Shown piece by piece: positions 48,771 through 59,583 of a stretch of 64,000 bases of DNA (positions are counted from its first letter, which is position 1; every line of letters starts with the position of its first letter). Under the pieces are notes generated by a model that saw only the letters and a list, made by a program, of their open reading frames with translations, made no database searches and had not been told where the DNA came from. The position numbers were made by a program, and so were the translations under genes. Source of the stretch: Phorcus lineatus (taxonomy: Eukaryota > Mollusca > Gastropoda > Trochida > Trochidae); contig OV121088.1 of assembly GCA_921293015.1 (NCBI GenBank), forward strand, positions 3,162,001 to 3,226,000, given 5' to 3'.

Positions 48771-51499
48771 TTACAAATTAAAGGATTTGGTAGAAATTAA
48801 CATTGAGTATTTTCTTTTAAATTCCCTTCTGCAGCCATGTGTGTTTTAATGAGTCCAAAATATTAAATAAACTTGTTCTTTATAACTATGGGTCAAATTA
48901 TAATTTTTTTAAACGTTCCAGAAATATGTAATTAGTCGACTGGCAAATGTCAAAATTTCAAACGAATCGTTAGAAAAACGAAACATTACCTTTGATTTAA
49001 TTGACAATAATTTTTTTTAATAATTTATGTAGAACAATATACTTATTAGTATTATTTTTCATGTTTTATTAAAGAATATTAACAACTTTTACTCGGTTTA
49101 CCTAAAAATATTGTTTTGATCTTTTTCTCCAAAAAGTGATGGAATATATAATATGAACCTGTTACCTACATTAACTTAATATATTTTGCTATCCTTCTAA
49201 ATTAAAGCATATATTTTTAAAACTCAGTTATTTTTTATAATTGGAAAAGAAAATATTCAAAAATTAAAAGAATTTGTAAAGAGGTTTGAATCTCAAAGGC
49301 AAATTTGAAAGCAACTCCTAATTCTATAGATAAACTACTTCCATGTTGAATATTTGATGTGCAGTTCAGATACATTATTTAATAAAATAAGTTTACCATT
49401 AGATAGGTGATTTAATTTTATTTCTTCAAAAAATAGTGATATAATTTAAATATTATCAAAACTGTGTTCGACAAAAAAAGGGATATTTATTTTTCAGAGG
49501 TCAGACAGAATTATATATTTTTTTATCAATATTGGCTTGGCTCAGGAGTGAGATCATGTAAATTATAAAAGATGTGGATAGCAATCATTGATAATGACTT
49601 GTATTTTGTAATTCATACTGTTCAACCACCCTGGTGGTTAGGGGCATAAATGCAATGCCTCGCTTGGAAGGTTACCTTAGTTTTCTTTATTGGAAGCAAT
49701 TTTGATTTTCATAGTTAAAAGATTAAAATAACAAAAACAAATTAAGTTACAACATGCTGCATTAAAACTTATTAACAGTTATGTATAATCATGTTGAAAA
49801 AATAACTTTTCTTATAACTTCAGTTGAAAGGTAGATATTTATGCCTCATTAAAAGGTGAATTGATTAAGTTGAGAACAAATAGTCCTGTTGGCAGAGAGA
49901 ATTCAATGATAGGTATCTTTTTACTAAAATAAGGCCTGTCTCTCCCCGATAAAGGAACAAACATTAACAGTGTGTCCAGTAAATAAGAGAATAAATTGCA
50001 TTCTGAAAGTATATCTTTTATGTATAAGGTCAAAAAAAGCATGTCTGAAGTGACAGATCTCCAGACTGGCACAGTACTTGTATCTTTACTTGCTGTTTCA
50101 AATGCAATAAATCTGATTTAGTTACATTTTTTAGAATATTTGCGTATGGGGGCATTTTCCCCAAAATGTCCAGAATTTGTTTGCCTTGCAAGCAATAAAC
50201 TCTTTAGTTTCATAAACATGTCTGTAATGGTAATGGTAATCAAATGATGTCTCTACCTTTTTTACACTTCAAAGAAATTAATTATGCTCACTGAAATTAA
50301 TTTGAGTTGAGCTTGATATAATAACACAAACCTTAACAGTGATACACACTCAACCTTTTTACAAGGTTCACAGGCGCAGAGGCACATCAGTTCTGTAATA
50401 TTTTTCTCAGTTTTAAAAGAATAGAGTCATGACCCTGGAGCTGATCAGGCTTTAAAATCTATTATCACTAGAACATAGTATTATAATACCAATCGCTTAT
50501 GGAGCATATAAATATTCCATCTTTCTTAGCTTTATTAAGATTATTTAAGAAGAAGATATTTATAAGGTTATGACCTGTGTGACTTTAGTGGGGGACAAAC
50601 ACGATATATAATATATAGTTTAGAATCCTCATTAGAAGATCATCACTATCATCTTCAGGAGAAAAAAATGAAAATAGGTTTTAGGAGACCTTTCTTAGGT
50701 CACCAAATTAATAAATTTAGATCCTTAGTAGTCAAGGAATTGGTACTCAAAATTATATTAGGACACTGTCCCATGTCAGGCTAGATGAGGTGAAAAGTGA
50801 AATTGAATCAGTTGCAGTTTAATTCAATTGGCATTGAATATTTGATGTAGAAATTATAATTGAAAATCTAAAAACACATTCTTTGTACATCATCTGTTAT
50901 ATATCCAGCACGAAACAGACAGATTTGATTTGTAGCCCATACTTCACCTACTGTTAAGCACTCATTACAAGTTGTGCCAAAATAAACTTTCCTTGCCTAT
51001 TATTGTGTATATTATAGTCATAAAAGTATTTGTATTCAGTATGGAACATCCTTTAAAATTTACCAACTCAAACTTTTAAATATTCATAAAAACATCATGA
51101 AAGGCTTTTATGAAGTACAACCTACTGATCATCTAAGTTATGCAAAGTCTTAACAATTACTCATGGTTAATGGTATTAAACTAAAACTTTGAAAAGGGAG
51201 GTGTTATCCATAGGTGGCTAGAAATTCATGTATTAAACACATGAAATAACTATTTTATACTCCCCAAAACACACATTGAGTTCTTTGAAGGTTAATGGCA
51301 CCTATAATGATCACATATCAAATAATAAGAATCAATTGAATTCAATACAATCAATATAATTGGATATAAGTGATGAAAGTAAATGTATTGTTTTCTTAAT
51401 TGGGGACTCACTTGTATGTTTGTATATATACAAAAACATATTAAAGAATCCTCACAAATAAATTCATTGATAGTCAATTTATTTATATTATTTGAAGAT
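48771..51499. other. AT-rich interior of unit 1, no gene recognised
   Basis: Very AT-rich DNA with one dispersed satellite copy (50570-50745). Short frames such as 49839-50072 (minus) have no domain or splice context. Confidence 0.4.
50570..50745. repeat. Dispersed satellite unit within unit 1
   Basis: The phrases ATGAAAATAGGTTTTAGGAG, TTAGGTCACCAAATTAATAA and GTCAAGGAATTGGTACTC follow the order of the family at 6470-7140. The copy at 62556-62731 is its duplicate in unit 2. Confidence 0.6.
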
Positions 51500-51544
51500 T
51501 TTATTGAATTACAATAGCAGAAAATTTTCAAGAGTGTCCATGTA

Positions 51545-53179
51545 TTAGAGATTCTTTTCCATGTATGCAGCAAGGATATTCTCCAGATTAAACTGTCCCC
51601 TCTTGATATCGAATCTTGTAACTGAAAAATATAAATTGGAACCAAATTAAATATGAGGCAAAAAAAGATTGTTCCATTGTCATTATAGCTCCTCAAGTAC
51701 TGCAATATTAATTGTATTTAGTGTTACAAACTAACATTTTAAATGACAAAGTATAGTCAAAGTGGTTGCTCTCATAATTCAAACAATCATGGAACTTAAT
51801 ATTTGGTTAATCATAATCTACATTGGTAAAGGTGTGTTGTATAAACATCTATGATTACAACATTTTGCTTTTAAGATAGCTGAAACAAATAGGTTTTAAA
51901 TTTAAGTTGGATTTCTTTTGCCTCTTTTACAGAATTGCTCAATCAAACTCTAGAAACAAAGTGACACTTTTCACCCAAAAAGTTTCATACAGCATTAACA
52001 ACAGCTTGAGACATGGTACCTAACCAATAACCCTAAAGCCCCCTTGTTATCTGCTTATTCCCCCATGCTGTTGTGCTTCCCTGGAACTTTCAAATAATGA
52101 TGGAAAAGTGTCTCCACACTCTCTCCTCCTGTATTGAGACATATGCCTGCGAAGAGAGAATCATTTTTGAAAAAACACTTCTATATTTTAAACAATGTAC
52201 ATTTCATCGCTTTATTTCTTAAATTAATTTTTGTTTGGATAATTCTAGGCTACGTCATGTATTTGTGCTTGTCAAATTAAAACCATACTTGCTCTGCTAC
52301 TCTCTTTAGAAACTTTTACCTGAATGAATAGATATGTACATGATCATATATTTGATATTTACTACAAAAAGCCAGAATGCTATTAACCAGCTGTCACCAT
52401 CAGTTTGTAAGTGTAATATGGAAGGCTCAATCTTTTATCTACATGTATAAAAATGATATTACAAAATGGAAATAATTCAGGTATTCTAACAGTCTTGAAT
52501 AAAAATCAAATATTTAGCAGCTTATAAATAGAAGTGCTGGTAAATACATTTGATGGTGTTATATCAAATTGATAACCAGATCATTAAAATGACATAAATT
52601 CTCAAACAAATACTTACTGTTTATGTCTGTGACATGCCTTCATCTGAATCCAAAATAAAAATCATGACTTAGACTTTTGTTAAAATGGTTTCAAACTTAA
52701 TTTAACTTATCATTTACCTATTCTAGTTTCACATATATATTTTATAATCATATACAGATATAGCACCTTCAAATTTTCAAAAGGCATGAATACCTAATCG
52801 ATAAAGTTGGTATTATTGTTAAATGTTAAAAAAAATGGCACTTTCATCTAAAATCAATAATCAATTATGCCTGTCTTATTGGTTTTTTTTTAATGGAATA
52901 TTGGCAAAGTAATTACATTTATAAATAACTTTTAATAATGTTTAGATGTATAAACAATCACTAAAGTAAAATAATAAATTGATGTTTAAATGATAGATTG
53001 ATGGCAATTAAAGAAAAAAATATAATTATCAGTGAAAACATCGTATACGCCGATGCTTACCTGATGGAGGCTTCGCAATTTGAAGGCATCGGTCCATTAA
53101 TTATTCCCAGCAGCGGAGAGAAGTGATTCGAAGCGCCTGGAGTTGGAGAATCGTTTTTTTCTTTTGCCGATTCAGACAT
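51545..53179 (-). CDS. Small unrecognised multi-exon gene inside the duplicated unit
   Basis: A first exon (53061-53179) starts at ATG 53179, reads MSESAKEKNDSPTPGASNHF, and ends ATCAG/GTAAGC. A middle exon at about 52621-52640 (acceptor after ATGAAG, donor GTAAGT) keeps phase and joins an exon starting at 52146 that reads SICLNTGGESVETLFHHYL and stops after HNSMGE. A separate terminal exon (51545-51621) after TTTTTCAG reads TRFDIKRGQFNLENILAAYM and stops at TAA 51545-51547, with AATAAA at 51500-51505. It could be joined if the 52146 exon ends early at GAGA/GTGTGG. Which 3' end is used cannot be told. Product about 75-90 residues, function unknown. Confidence 0.5.
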
Positions 53180-53381
53180 AAAAATTTAAACTCTTACAAA
53201 AGGCTCTCTTAAATTACTATATGTGACTAATTTCCAAAAAATAACAGCTCCAGTTGCTTGTGGTAAGGTGGACACGTCTAACAATCCTAAACGTTTTTCG
53301 ACCACGTTATGTTGTTTACAAACATGGTATTGAAAGGACTGTGAGGAGTTCGATCAGAGTTCGGAGTTCGCTCACTTACTT

Positions 53382-53926
53382 ATTTGCTGCGGCTACGAGG
53401 TCAAATGAATGTCAAGGCCACTGTTATGGTGGCCAAGACAACCGCAAGGCAGATGATTTTTTATATAATGTCTGCTAGCACTCGTAGAAATAATAATTAG
53501 GTGCTGTTCTCATATTGTGAACATGTAGTTCGATGTCGCCGATCGAATCAAGCTCTACATTGGTGTTGTCAACATTGCTGGAATCAATAAACGATGTTAA
53601 ACGGTGAGTTTTTGCTGCTTTTCGTGAGTGGGGATTTTGGCCTGAAAATCTGGCGGTAGCGATTTTCGGGGCGTCGTTGCATGTAACTTTTGAAATAATT
53701 ACCCGATTTTGACAATCCATAGCTCGTTTTGTAGGGAAATCATTTAGCTTTCGAATCGTAGTGGACAATTTGTCCAGAAAAATTATTTTGGATGCGAAAA
53801 CTGACTTTGTTCGAGCATGGGGTGGTTTGGTCGTTACATCCCTTTCCTTTTATATAGTAGTAGGGTAGGGTCTATGGGTATATATGTCTTTCTAAAGCTA
53901 TTTCTAAACGATACACGCCCCTGTGA
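53382..53926 (-). repeat. 545-bp inverted repeat, right arm
   Basis: It matches the left arm in reverse complement, with at least four substitutions. Three lie in the shared 97-codon frame (53768-53475) and change residues (Phe/Ser, Val/Ala, Thr/Ala). Its TATA box (53846-53856) points toward the small minus-strand gene whose ATG is at 53179, so this arm may be that gene's promoter and leader. The left arm would then be an inverted copy of it. Confidence 0.9.
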
Positions 53927-54937
53927 AATGAATAAGAATAAGAATGACTTGAAAAATGATGTATACATACCTGGCAGTGATTGTTAACGTACATGTATTT
54001 ACCAGTCTTATAGAGAAAAGGATACCAACAATCTGAGCCATAATTAATGATAGATACTCTTTAGTAAATGACAATAAAAATTATCTCGTCCTAATGATAA
54101 ATCCCGGATTGACAAATAGTTACTCTGTTTTGATTTTTTCGCCAATTCACAATAAATGAACACAGGCTTTTGACATTTGAAAGATAGTGAAAAATATAAT
54201 ATAGAGTTGGATTTATCTTGAACATATTTAATTTCCATTTCGTTATAGATATATCTTATTCCACGTAGTTTCTCAGACATTTTACAGTGCATGAACGGTA
54301 AAGCTTAAATCAACAATGAAGTTATATAATTAATCAAGCAGCCAGCCAGGCATAGAGCAATAAAGCACAGCTGTCCTCGGAACAGGAAATGATAATATGG
54401 ATATTATGTAAGAGGTCGATTACATACGTTGTTTATAACACTTCAAGGAGGTTATATAGTACTTGGAAAGTCTGATCTAAACAGTTACTGTAATCTCGCT
54501 CTACTCCCATATTTTCAGTTGGCGAGCTTGATTAAACATTGTCAATTCACTTCCTCTCTAATTCTGTTTTATTTGTATATGATTGTATGTGGGCGAAAGG
54601 CACCTTACTGAAATACAAGAATTGAAATATTTATCCATAATTTAAAGTGACACAGAGTATGTTTCGAAATTGTTTATGTCGCATAATTAGTAACCAATAT
54701 ACCATGTGTCCTGCGAAAAGTTCAAGTCATGTCGAAATAATTGCATTTTCATCACCTAAATGCCAAAATTATGATATTTACTTATTTTCAATAATTATCT
54801 GCAAAAGGCAATATATGGCTGTTTTAGTCGACCGACTGCAGGTGTTCTTACAGCGACATGTGATAGTAGAAAAGCTAGCCATATTGGACTGCAGGCATCG
54901 TGTTGTTGTTTTTGTTTAGGGGTTTAACGTTTGCTTC
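53927..54937. other. AT-rich DNA between inverted repeat and gypsy element, nothing recognised
   Basis: Short frames only; no splice-bounded exon or transposon end seen. Confidence 0.4.
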
Positions 54938-54942
54938 CACCT
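54938..54942. other. Target-site duplication, left copy (CACCT)
   Basis: CACCT immediately left of the LTR is repeated at 59579-59583 immediately right of the other LTR. This 5-bp duplication is expected for a Ty3/gypsy integrase. Confidence 0.93.
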
Positions 54943-55125
54943 TGTAGTGTATTCGGATAAATGATCAGACTTGGGAATGTATTTTAATAACGTTTACTGC
55001 ATAAGATACAAAACAAGTTTGCCGCCATTTGCACGGCCAGGCCCAAGATGCCTTGCGGTGGGGAGCAGTCCATAACTTCCCGTTGTAGGGAGTAATTATT
55101 ATGGACATAAATCTCAGATGTTACA
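54943..55125 (-). repeat. 3' LTR of the gypsy element (183 bp)
   Basis: It starts TGTAGTGTATTCGG on the plus strand and ends CAGATGTTACA. By direct reading it is identical to 59396-59578. In element orientation it lies downstream of pol. Confidence 0.95.
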
Positions 55126-55138
55126 TTCCTCTTCCTTT
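55126..55138 (-). other. Polypurine tract of the gypsy element
   Basis: On the minus strand AAAGGAAGAGGAA directly abuts the 3' LTR. This is the position and composition of the plus-strand DNA primer in LTR retroelements. Confidence 0.85.
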
Positions 55139-55372
55139 AAGCTTGAAAAAGTTTTAAACAAATAACTGAACCATATCAACATTAAAAAAAGGGTGAACTT
55201 TGTGTCAATTAAAAGTCTTTGATCAGCTTCTGATGATCTGGTATAAAGTTCACCTTATTTGAAAAAAGGATGTGAAATCTTTAACTGAAATGACTATAAT
55301 TACAGAAATATGAATGAACACTTTAACGATTAACAGTCAATCATTGGCACACTGGAACACTCATAGTCGTCC

Positions 55373-58300
55373 TCACAGGTCAAGTCTTTGGGGAGGTCTT
55401 GTTGACCTACTTGACCGTCTCAGCTCCTGGGTCACTGTGACATTTGGCTCAGTCACTGTAGTTGTGGTTTCTTCAGCATTTGTAGAAGAAGCAGATGTGA
55501 TCGGAATCACAGTAGATGGAAATGTGGTAGGAGAGATGTCGTCAGCCTTCAGGTTCACTAAGCTTGTAGGTAGCGTCTCTAAGTGAACTGATTGTTGTTG
55601 TTCTTCCGCCTGTCTGCATTTGATGTGGTCAAGATGACGCCGAACTACACGTCCGTCTAATAGTCTGATAATGCATAGGGACTGCTTTCTGCTCACAAGG
55701 TGCCCAGGTATCCATGGAGAACCTTTTCCAAAGTTGGTAACGTAGACAGTATCGCCTTCTTCTACCGACTTCTTGTGAGTTTTCCCATCGTGCATAAGTT
55801 TTTGTCTGGCTTGTGTTCTCTGCACTTTCGAGATCTCGTCTGGGTGAAAAAGATCAAGATGAGTCCTCATCTTACGTTTTAACATGAGCTCAGCTGGAGA
55901 TTTTCCTGTTGTGGTGTTTGGAGTGGATCTGTAGTGAAACAGAAATCTTGATACTCTGGATTGGAGAGGCTGTCCCGTTGTCTTCTTCATGTAGTCCTTG
56001 AATGTCTGGACTGCACGTTCAGCTAATCCATTTGAAGATGGATGATATGGAGGAGAGAACATTTGTTCGATGCCGTTATTGCTGAGGAACTGCCGAAACT
56101 CATTGCTGCTGAAAGATGTACCGTTGTCTGACACTATGGTCACTGGTAACCCACAAATGGCAAATGTTCTTTCCATCTTCTCTATTGTGACTTGAGATGA
56201 GGTAGAGTTGGTGATGTGGACGTCCATCCACTTAGAATGTGCGTCCACTACAATCAAGAACATTTTGTTCTCAAATGGTCCTGCATAGTCAATATGCACA
56301 CGAGTCCAAGGGTTTTGAGGATATTCCCAGGGGTGCATCTGTACGGCAGGTGTAGCCTTCGAATTGGTCTGGCACTTCGAGCACTCGTGAACTGTAGCTT
56401 CAATGTCATAGTCTATGTTCGGCCACCAAACATAACTTCTGGCTAACATCTTCATTCTGACGATGCCTGGATGTCCTTGGTGAAGCATTTCCAAAACTTT
56501 CACCTGACACTGAGGTGGAATAACCACCCTCGCACCCCATAGTATGATACCACCATGGACCGAGAGTTCAGATTTCCTGGACTTGAAAGGATTTGTTACT
56601 GGATCAGGGTTGTCTGACCACCCACTAGTGACAAATCTTCGTACTCTTGCGAGTATGGGGTCCTTCTGTGTAAACCTTTCAATGTCAGCAGATGTGATGG
56701 GCGTAGAGTCCAAGAACTGTACAACCTCCGCAATCTCTGGAGGCTTAGGTACGGCTGTTGGTGAGATGTTCAATGGGAGACGACTCATTGCATCGGCATG
56801 GCTTAATCTGTTTCCTGGTCTGTATTTGAAATGATAATCATATGCAGACAAAGTTAGTGCCCACCGCTGGATTCTACCTGAAGCATTCATTGGTATACTT
56901 TTATGTTCTCCGAACAATGTCTCCAATGGCTTGTGATCATTGTTAATGAGGAATTTTCTTCCATACAGGAAGGAGTGGAATTTCTTGATCCCAAAGATAA
57001 CTGAAAGTCCTTCTTTTTCAATCTGAGCATAGTTTTGTTCAGCACTGTTGAGGGTACGTGAAGCAAAGGCAATAGGGCGTTCTGAGCCATCTTCAAAGAA
57101 AGATATGGCCCCAAGACCATATTGGGATGCGTCAGTTGCAAGAACCAAATCCTTGTCACTATCGTAGTGTACTAGAACCTGCGAAGAATTTAGCAGGGAC
57201 TTTGACTTGTCGAATGCACTTTGTTGGGCTGGAAACCATCTCCACTTTGCATCTTTCTTCAAAAGTTGATGAAGGGGGGACAATACTGATGAAAGGTTAG
57301 GAAGGAATTTTCCATAGTAGTTTAGGAGTCCCAGATAAGACTTCAGTTCAGAGACATTTGTCGGAGTTGGAGCGTTGCTTATCGCTTCAACTTTGTCCAT
57401 TACTGGGTGTAGTCCTTCGGCATCAATGCGGTGTCCTAGGTATGTCACCTCTTTTGCTTGAAACACACATTTCTCCTTCTTTACCCTCAGGCCGGTACTG
57501 GAAAGTTTAGTGAGAACAGCTTCAACATTCTTGACGTGGTCAGCGTCATCTTTACCCGAGATGATAATGTCATCCTGATATCCACAGGTCATCGGAAGTC
57601 CCTGTAGAAGATTGTCTATGTACCTCTGAAATATTCCAGGAGATGACGATATTCCGAAAGGAAGTCTGTTGTATCTGAACAATCCACGATGAGTGTTGAT
57701 TGTTGTGTAAACTTTTGAGCTCTCGTCTAGAGGTAGTTGTAGATATGCACTTGCCAAGTCAATCTTGGTGAACGTCTGGCCTCCTGACAACTGTGCATAC
57801 AAGTCATCAATCTTAGGAATTGGGTATGTGTCAAGAGTTGATACTTGATTAACAGTCACTTTGTAGTCACCGCATACTCTGACACTTCCATCTGATTTCA
57901 AAACTGGCACTATGGGAGTGGCCCAGTCTGAAAATTGAACAGGCTCAATTATGCCTTCTCTCACTAGTTTGTCAAGTTCGTTTTCAACTTTTTGTTTCAT
58001 GGCATATGGTACTGACCGCGGTTTGAAAAACCTTGGCTTGGCATCAGGATCTACATGGATCTTAGCATGAGCGCCTTTAATTTCACCAATGCCCTCTTTG
58101 AAGATCTCTGGATGAGAATCTATGATTTGTTGTGTGGAAAGTTTTGACACTTCACTGATGTTGTTCACAGGTACATGCTCAACAAAATTGAGACATAAAA
58201 GACTGATCCAATCACGACCTAAAAGGCTTGGACGGTCTTCGTCAACAACAAGTATGTGTGATGACACATTGTTGTTTTTGTACCCAACAACTACATCAAC

Positions 58301-59374
58301 AATTCCCAACATATTGAGTTTTTCACCTGTATAAGATCTGAGCACTCTAGACGTCTGATAGATTTGAGGGGCGTCATCTCCAGTCCAGATGCGGTCGTAG
58401 TGTGCTTTCGTCAAAATTGAGAAAGTGGCTCCGGTATCTATCTGTAGTTTCACAGGTTTCTTGTTCAAGGTTAGAGATACAAAGTAAGGTGGTACTGAAG
58501 TCTCAGAGTCTCCAATGTGATATAATCCATATTCTTCATTGTATTCAGGGTCAACTGCAACCTCGTCAACAACATTTGTGCTTGATCTTGAAGATTTTCT
58601 ACGCCGACATGCCCTAAGGATGTGACCCTTGACGTGACAGTACTTGCATACTTCATCCTTGTAATAACATTTCTCTGGGGTATGATTGTCGGCACCACAC
58701 CTGTAGCAGTGTTTGTCACTGTCTCCATGGTTACTATGTGGAGTTTTATCATTATTCTTGCTACCTCTGAACTTAAATTTTGGCTGTGAAGATTTGTTTC
58801 TTTTACCTTGTGAAAACACTTGATGCACACCTTCTTTCTGTGAGTTGGTTTGCTGAATATCAGAGATATTTCTGTTAGCACTCTCAATTCCCTGAGCTAT
58901 CTCTAGAGCTTTCTTGTAATCTAATTTCTGTTCAGAAAGTAACCTCCTCTGAATTCTGTCATCCGATACACCACACACAAGTCTGTCACGCAGCATTGTT
59001 TCAATCTCCGCTCCATAATCACAATGTTCAGCAATGCTTCTAAGTTCTGCCACAAAGGTAGAAATAGACTGACCGGATTTTCTTGAGCACGTGTTGAACT
59101 TAAATCGCTGGATTATCGGCGATGGTTTAGGATCAAAGTGATTTGCGAGCAGTTCTATCAGGTCCTTGTAAGATTTATCACATGGTTTATTAGGCGATAC
59201 AAGACTGCGTAAAAGACTGTAAGTTCTAGAACCAATGACACTTATCAGTATGGCACGTTTCTGTTCCCGCGTCGTAATTTCGTTAGCTTCAAAGTATGCG
59301 GTAAGTCTCTCTGAGTAGGCTACCCATGATTCCTGGTCGGAGTTATACTCTCCTATCTTGCCGTAAGCAGCCAT
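55373..59374 (-). CDS. Gag-Pol polyprotein of the Steamer-like gypsy element (1333 aa)
   Basis: One uninterrupted frame. The ATG at 59374 is preferred; the frame is open six codons further up, but that is the primer-binding site and has only TTG. In order: gag with two CCHC knuckles (about 223-236 and 243-256); aspartic protease IDTGATFSIL (D313); reverse transcriptase (about 450-650) with LPFGISSSPGIF and active site YQDD (599-602); RNase H (ATDASQYGLGA, D748); integrase with HHCC finger (H965, H968, C998, C1001) and DD35E core (D1029, D1083, E1119); and a C-terminal chromatin/LTR-binding tail. No protein is missing, and there is no env. Gag and Pol share one frame, so ratio control cannot be by frameshift at a gag stop. 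Confidence 0.96.
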   Translation of the reverse strand: MAAYGKIGEYNSDQESWVAYSERLTAYFEANEITTREQKRAILISVIGSRTYSLLRSLVSPNKPCDKSYKDLIELLANHFDPKPSPIIQRFKFNTCSRKSGQSISTFVAELRSIAEHCDYGAEIETMLRDRLVCGVSDDRIQRRLLSEQKLDYKKALEIAQGIESANRNISDIQQTNSQKEGVHQVFSQGKRNKSSQPKFKFRGSKNNDKTPHSNHGDSDKHCYRCGADNHTPEKCYYKDEVCKYCHVKGHILRACRRRKSSRSSTNVVDEVAVDPEYNEEYGLYHIGDSETSVPPYFVSLTLNKKPVKLQIDTGATFSILTKAHYDRIWTGDDAPQIYQTSRVLRSYTGEKLNMLGIVDVVVGYKNNNVSSHILVVDEDRPSLLGRDWISLLCLNFVEHVPVNNISEVSKLSTQQIIDSHPEIFKEGIGEIKGAHAKIHVDPDAKPRFFKPRSVPYAMKQKVENELDKLVREGIIEPVQFSDWATPIVPVLKSDGSVRVCGDYKVTVNQVSTLDTYPIPKIDDLYAQLSGGQTFTKIDLASAYLQLPLDESSKVYTTINTHRGLFRYNRLPFGISSSPGIFQRYIDNLLQGLPMTCGYQDDIIISGKDDADHVKNVEAVLTKLSSTGLRVKKEKCVFQAKEVTYLGHRIDAEGLHPVMDKVEAISNAPTPTNVSELKSYLGLLNYYGKFLPNLSSVLSPLHQLLKKDAKWRWFPAQQSAFDKSKSLLNSSQVLVHYDSDKDLVLATDASQYGLGAISFFEDGSERPIAFASRTLNSAEQNYAQIEKEGLSVIFGIKKFHSFLYGRKFLINNDHKPLETLFGEHKSIPMNASGRIQRWALTLSAYDYHFKYRPGNRLSHADAMSRLPLNISPTAVPKPPEIAEVVQFLDSTPITSADIERFTQKDPILARVRRFVTSGWSDNPDPVTNPFKSRKSELSVHGGIILWGARVVIPPQCQVKVLEMLHQGHPGIVRMKMLARSYVWWPNIDYDIEATVHECSKCQTNSKATPAVQMHPWEYPQNPWTRVHIDYAGPFENKMFLIVVDAHSKWMDVHITNSTSSQVTIEKMERTFAICGLPVTIVSDNGTSFSSNEFRQFLSNNGIEQMFSPPYHPSSNGLAERAVQTFKDYMKKTTGQPLQSRVSRFLFHYRSTPNTTTGKSPAELMLKRKMRTHLDLFHPDEISKVQRTQARQKLMHDGKTHKKSVEEGDTVYVTNFGKGSPWIPGHLVSRKQSLCIIRLLDGRVVRRHLDHIKCRQAEEQQQSVHLETLPTSLVNLKADDISPTTFPSTVIPITSASSTNAEETTTTVTEPNVTVTQELRRSSRSTRPPQRLDL

Positions 59375-59378
59375 GATT

Positions 59379-59391
59379 ATCCTCGTCGCCA
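59379..59391 (-). other. Primer-binding site of the gypsy element
   Basis: TGGCGACGAGGAT on the minus strand begins 4 nt after the 5' LTR. Starting with TGG it would pair with a tRNA 3' end ending CCA. I did not identify which tRNA. It ends only 4 nt before the gag ATG. Confidence 0.7.
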
Positions 59392-59395
59392 ATTC

Positions 59396-59578
59396 TGTAG
59401 TGTATTCGGATAAATGATCAGACTTGGGAATGTATTTTAATAACGTTTACTGCATAAGATACAAAACAAGTTTGCCGCCATTTGCACGGCCAGGCCCAAG
59501 ATGCCTTGCGGTGGGGAGCAGTCCATAACTTCCCGTTGTAGGGAGTAATTATTATGGACATAAATCTCAGATGTTACA
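59396..59578 (-). repeat. 5' LTR of the gypsy element (183 bp)
   Basis: Identical to the LTR at 54943-55125. It carries the promoter in element orientation, followed within 21 nt by the gag start codon. Confidence 0.95.
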
Positions 59579-59583
59579 CACCT
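59579..59583. other. Target-site duplication, right copy (CACCT)
   Basis: Matches 54938-54942 exactly. Confidence 0.93.

Larger units (their letters stand above)
54943..59578 (-). mobile_element. Complete Ty3/gypsy LTR retrotransposon, Steamer-like (4,636 bp)
   Basis: Two identical 183-bp LTRs (54943-55125 and 59396-59578), each TG...CA, flank a single long gag-pol ORF. A primer-binding site adjoins the 5' LTR, a polypurine tract adjoins the 3' LTR, and a 5-bp target duplication surrounds the whole. LTR length, one-ORF layout and polyprotein length are, from memory, very close to Steamer of soft-shell clam, a Mag-clade element whose relatives are common in bivalves. Identical LTRs and an open frame indicate a recent insertion. 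Confidence 0.95.

Noticed and set aside
51292-51705. 137-codon minus-strand frame (and copy at 63278-63691)
   Set aside because: It reads through the acceptor and AATAAA of the terminal exon in a different frame; composition is that of AT-rich non-coding DNA.
59375-59392. Upstream TTG as start of the gypsy polyprotein
   Set aside because: These codons lie in the primer-binding site; the ATG at 59374 is the reasonable start.
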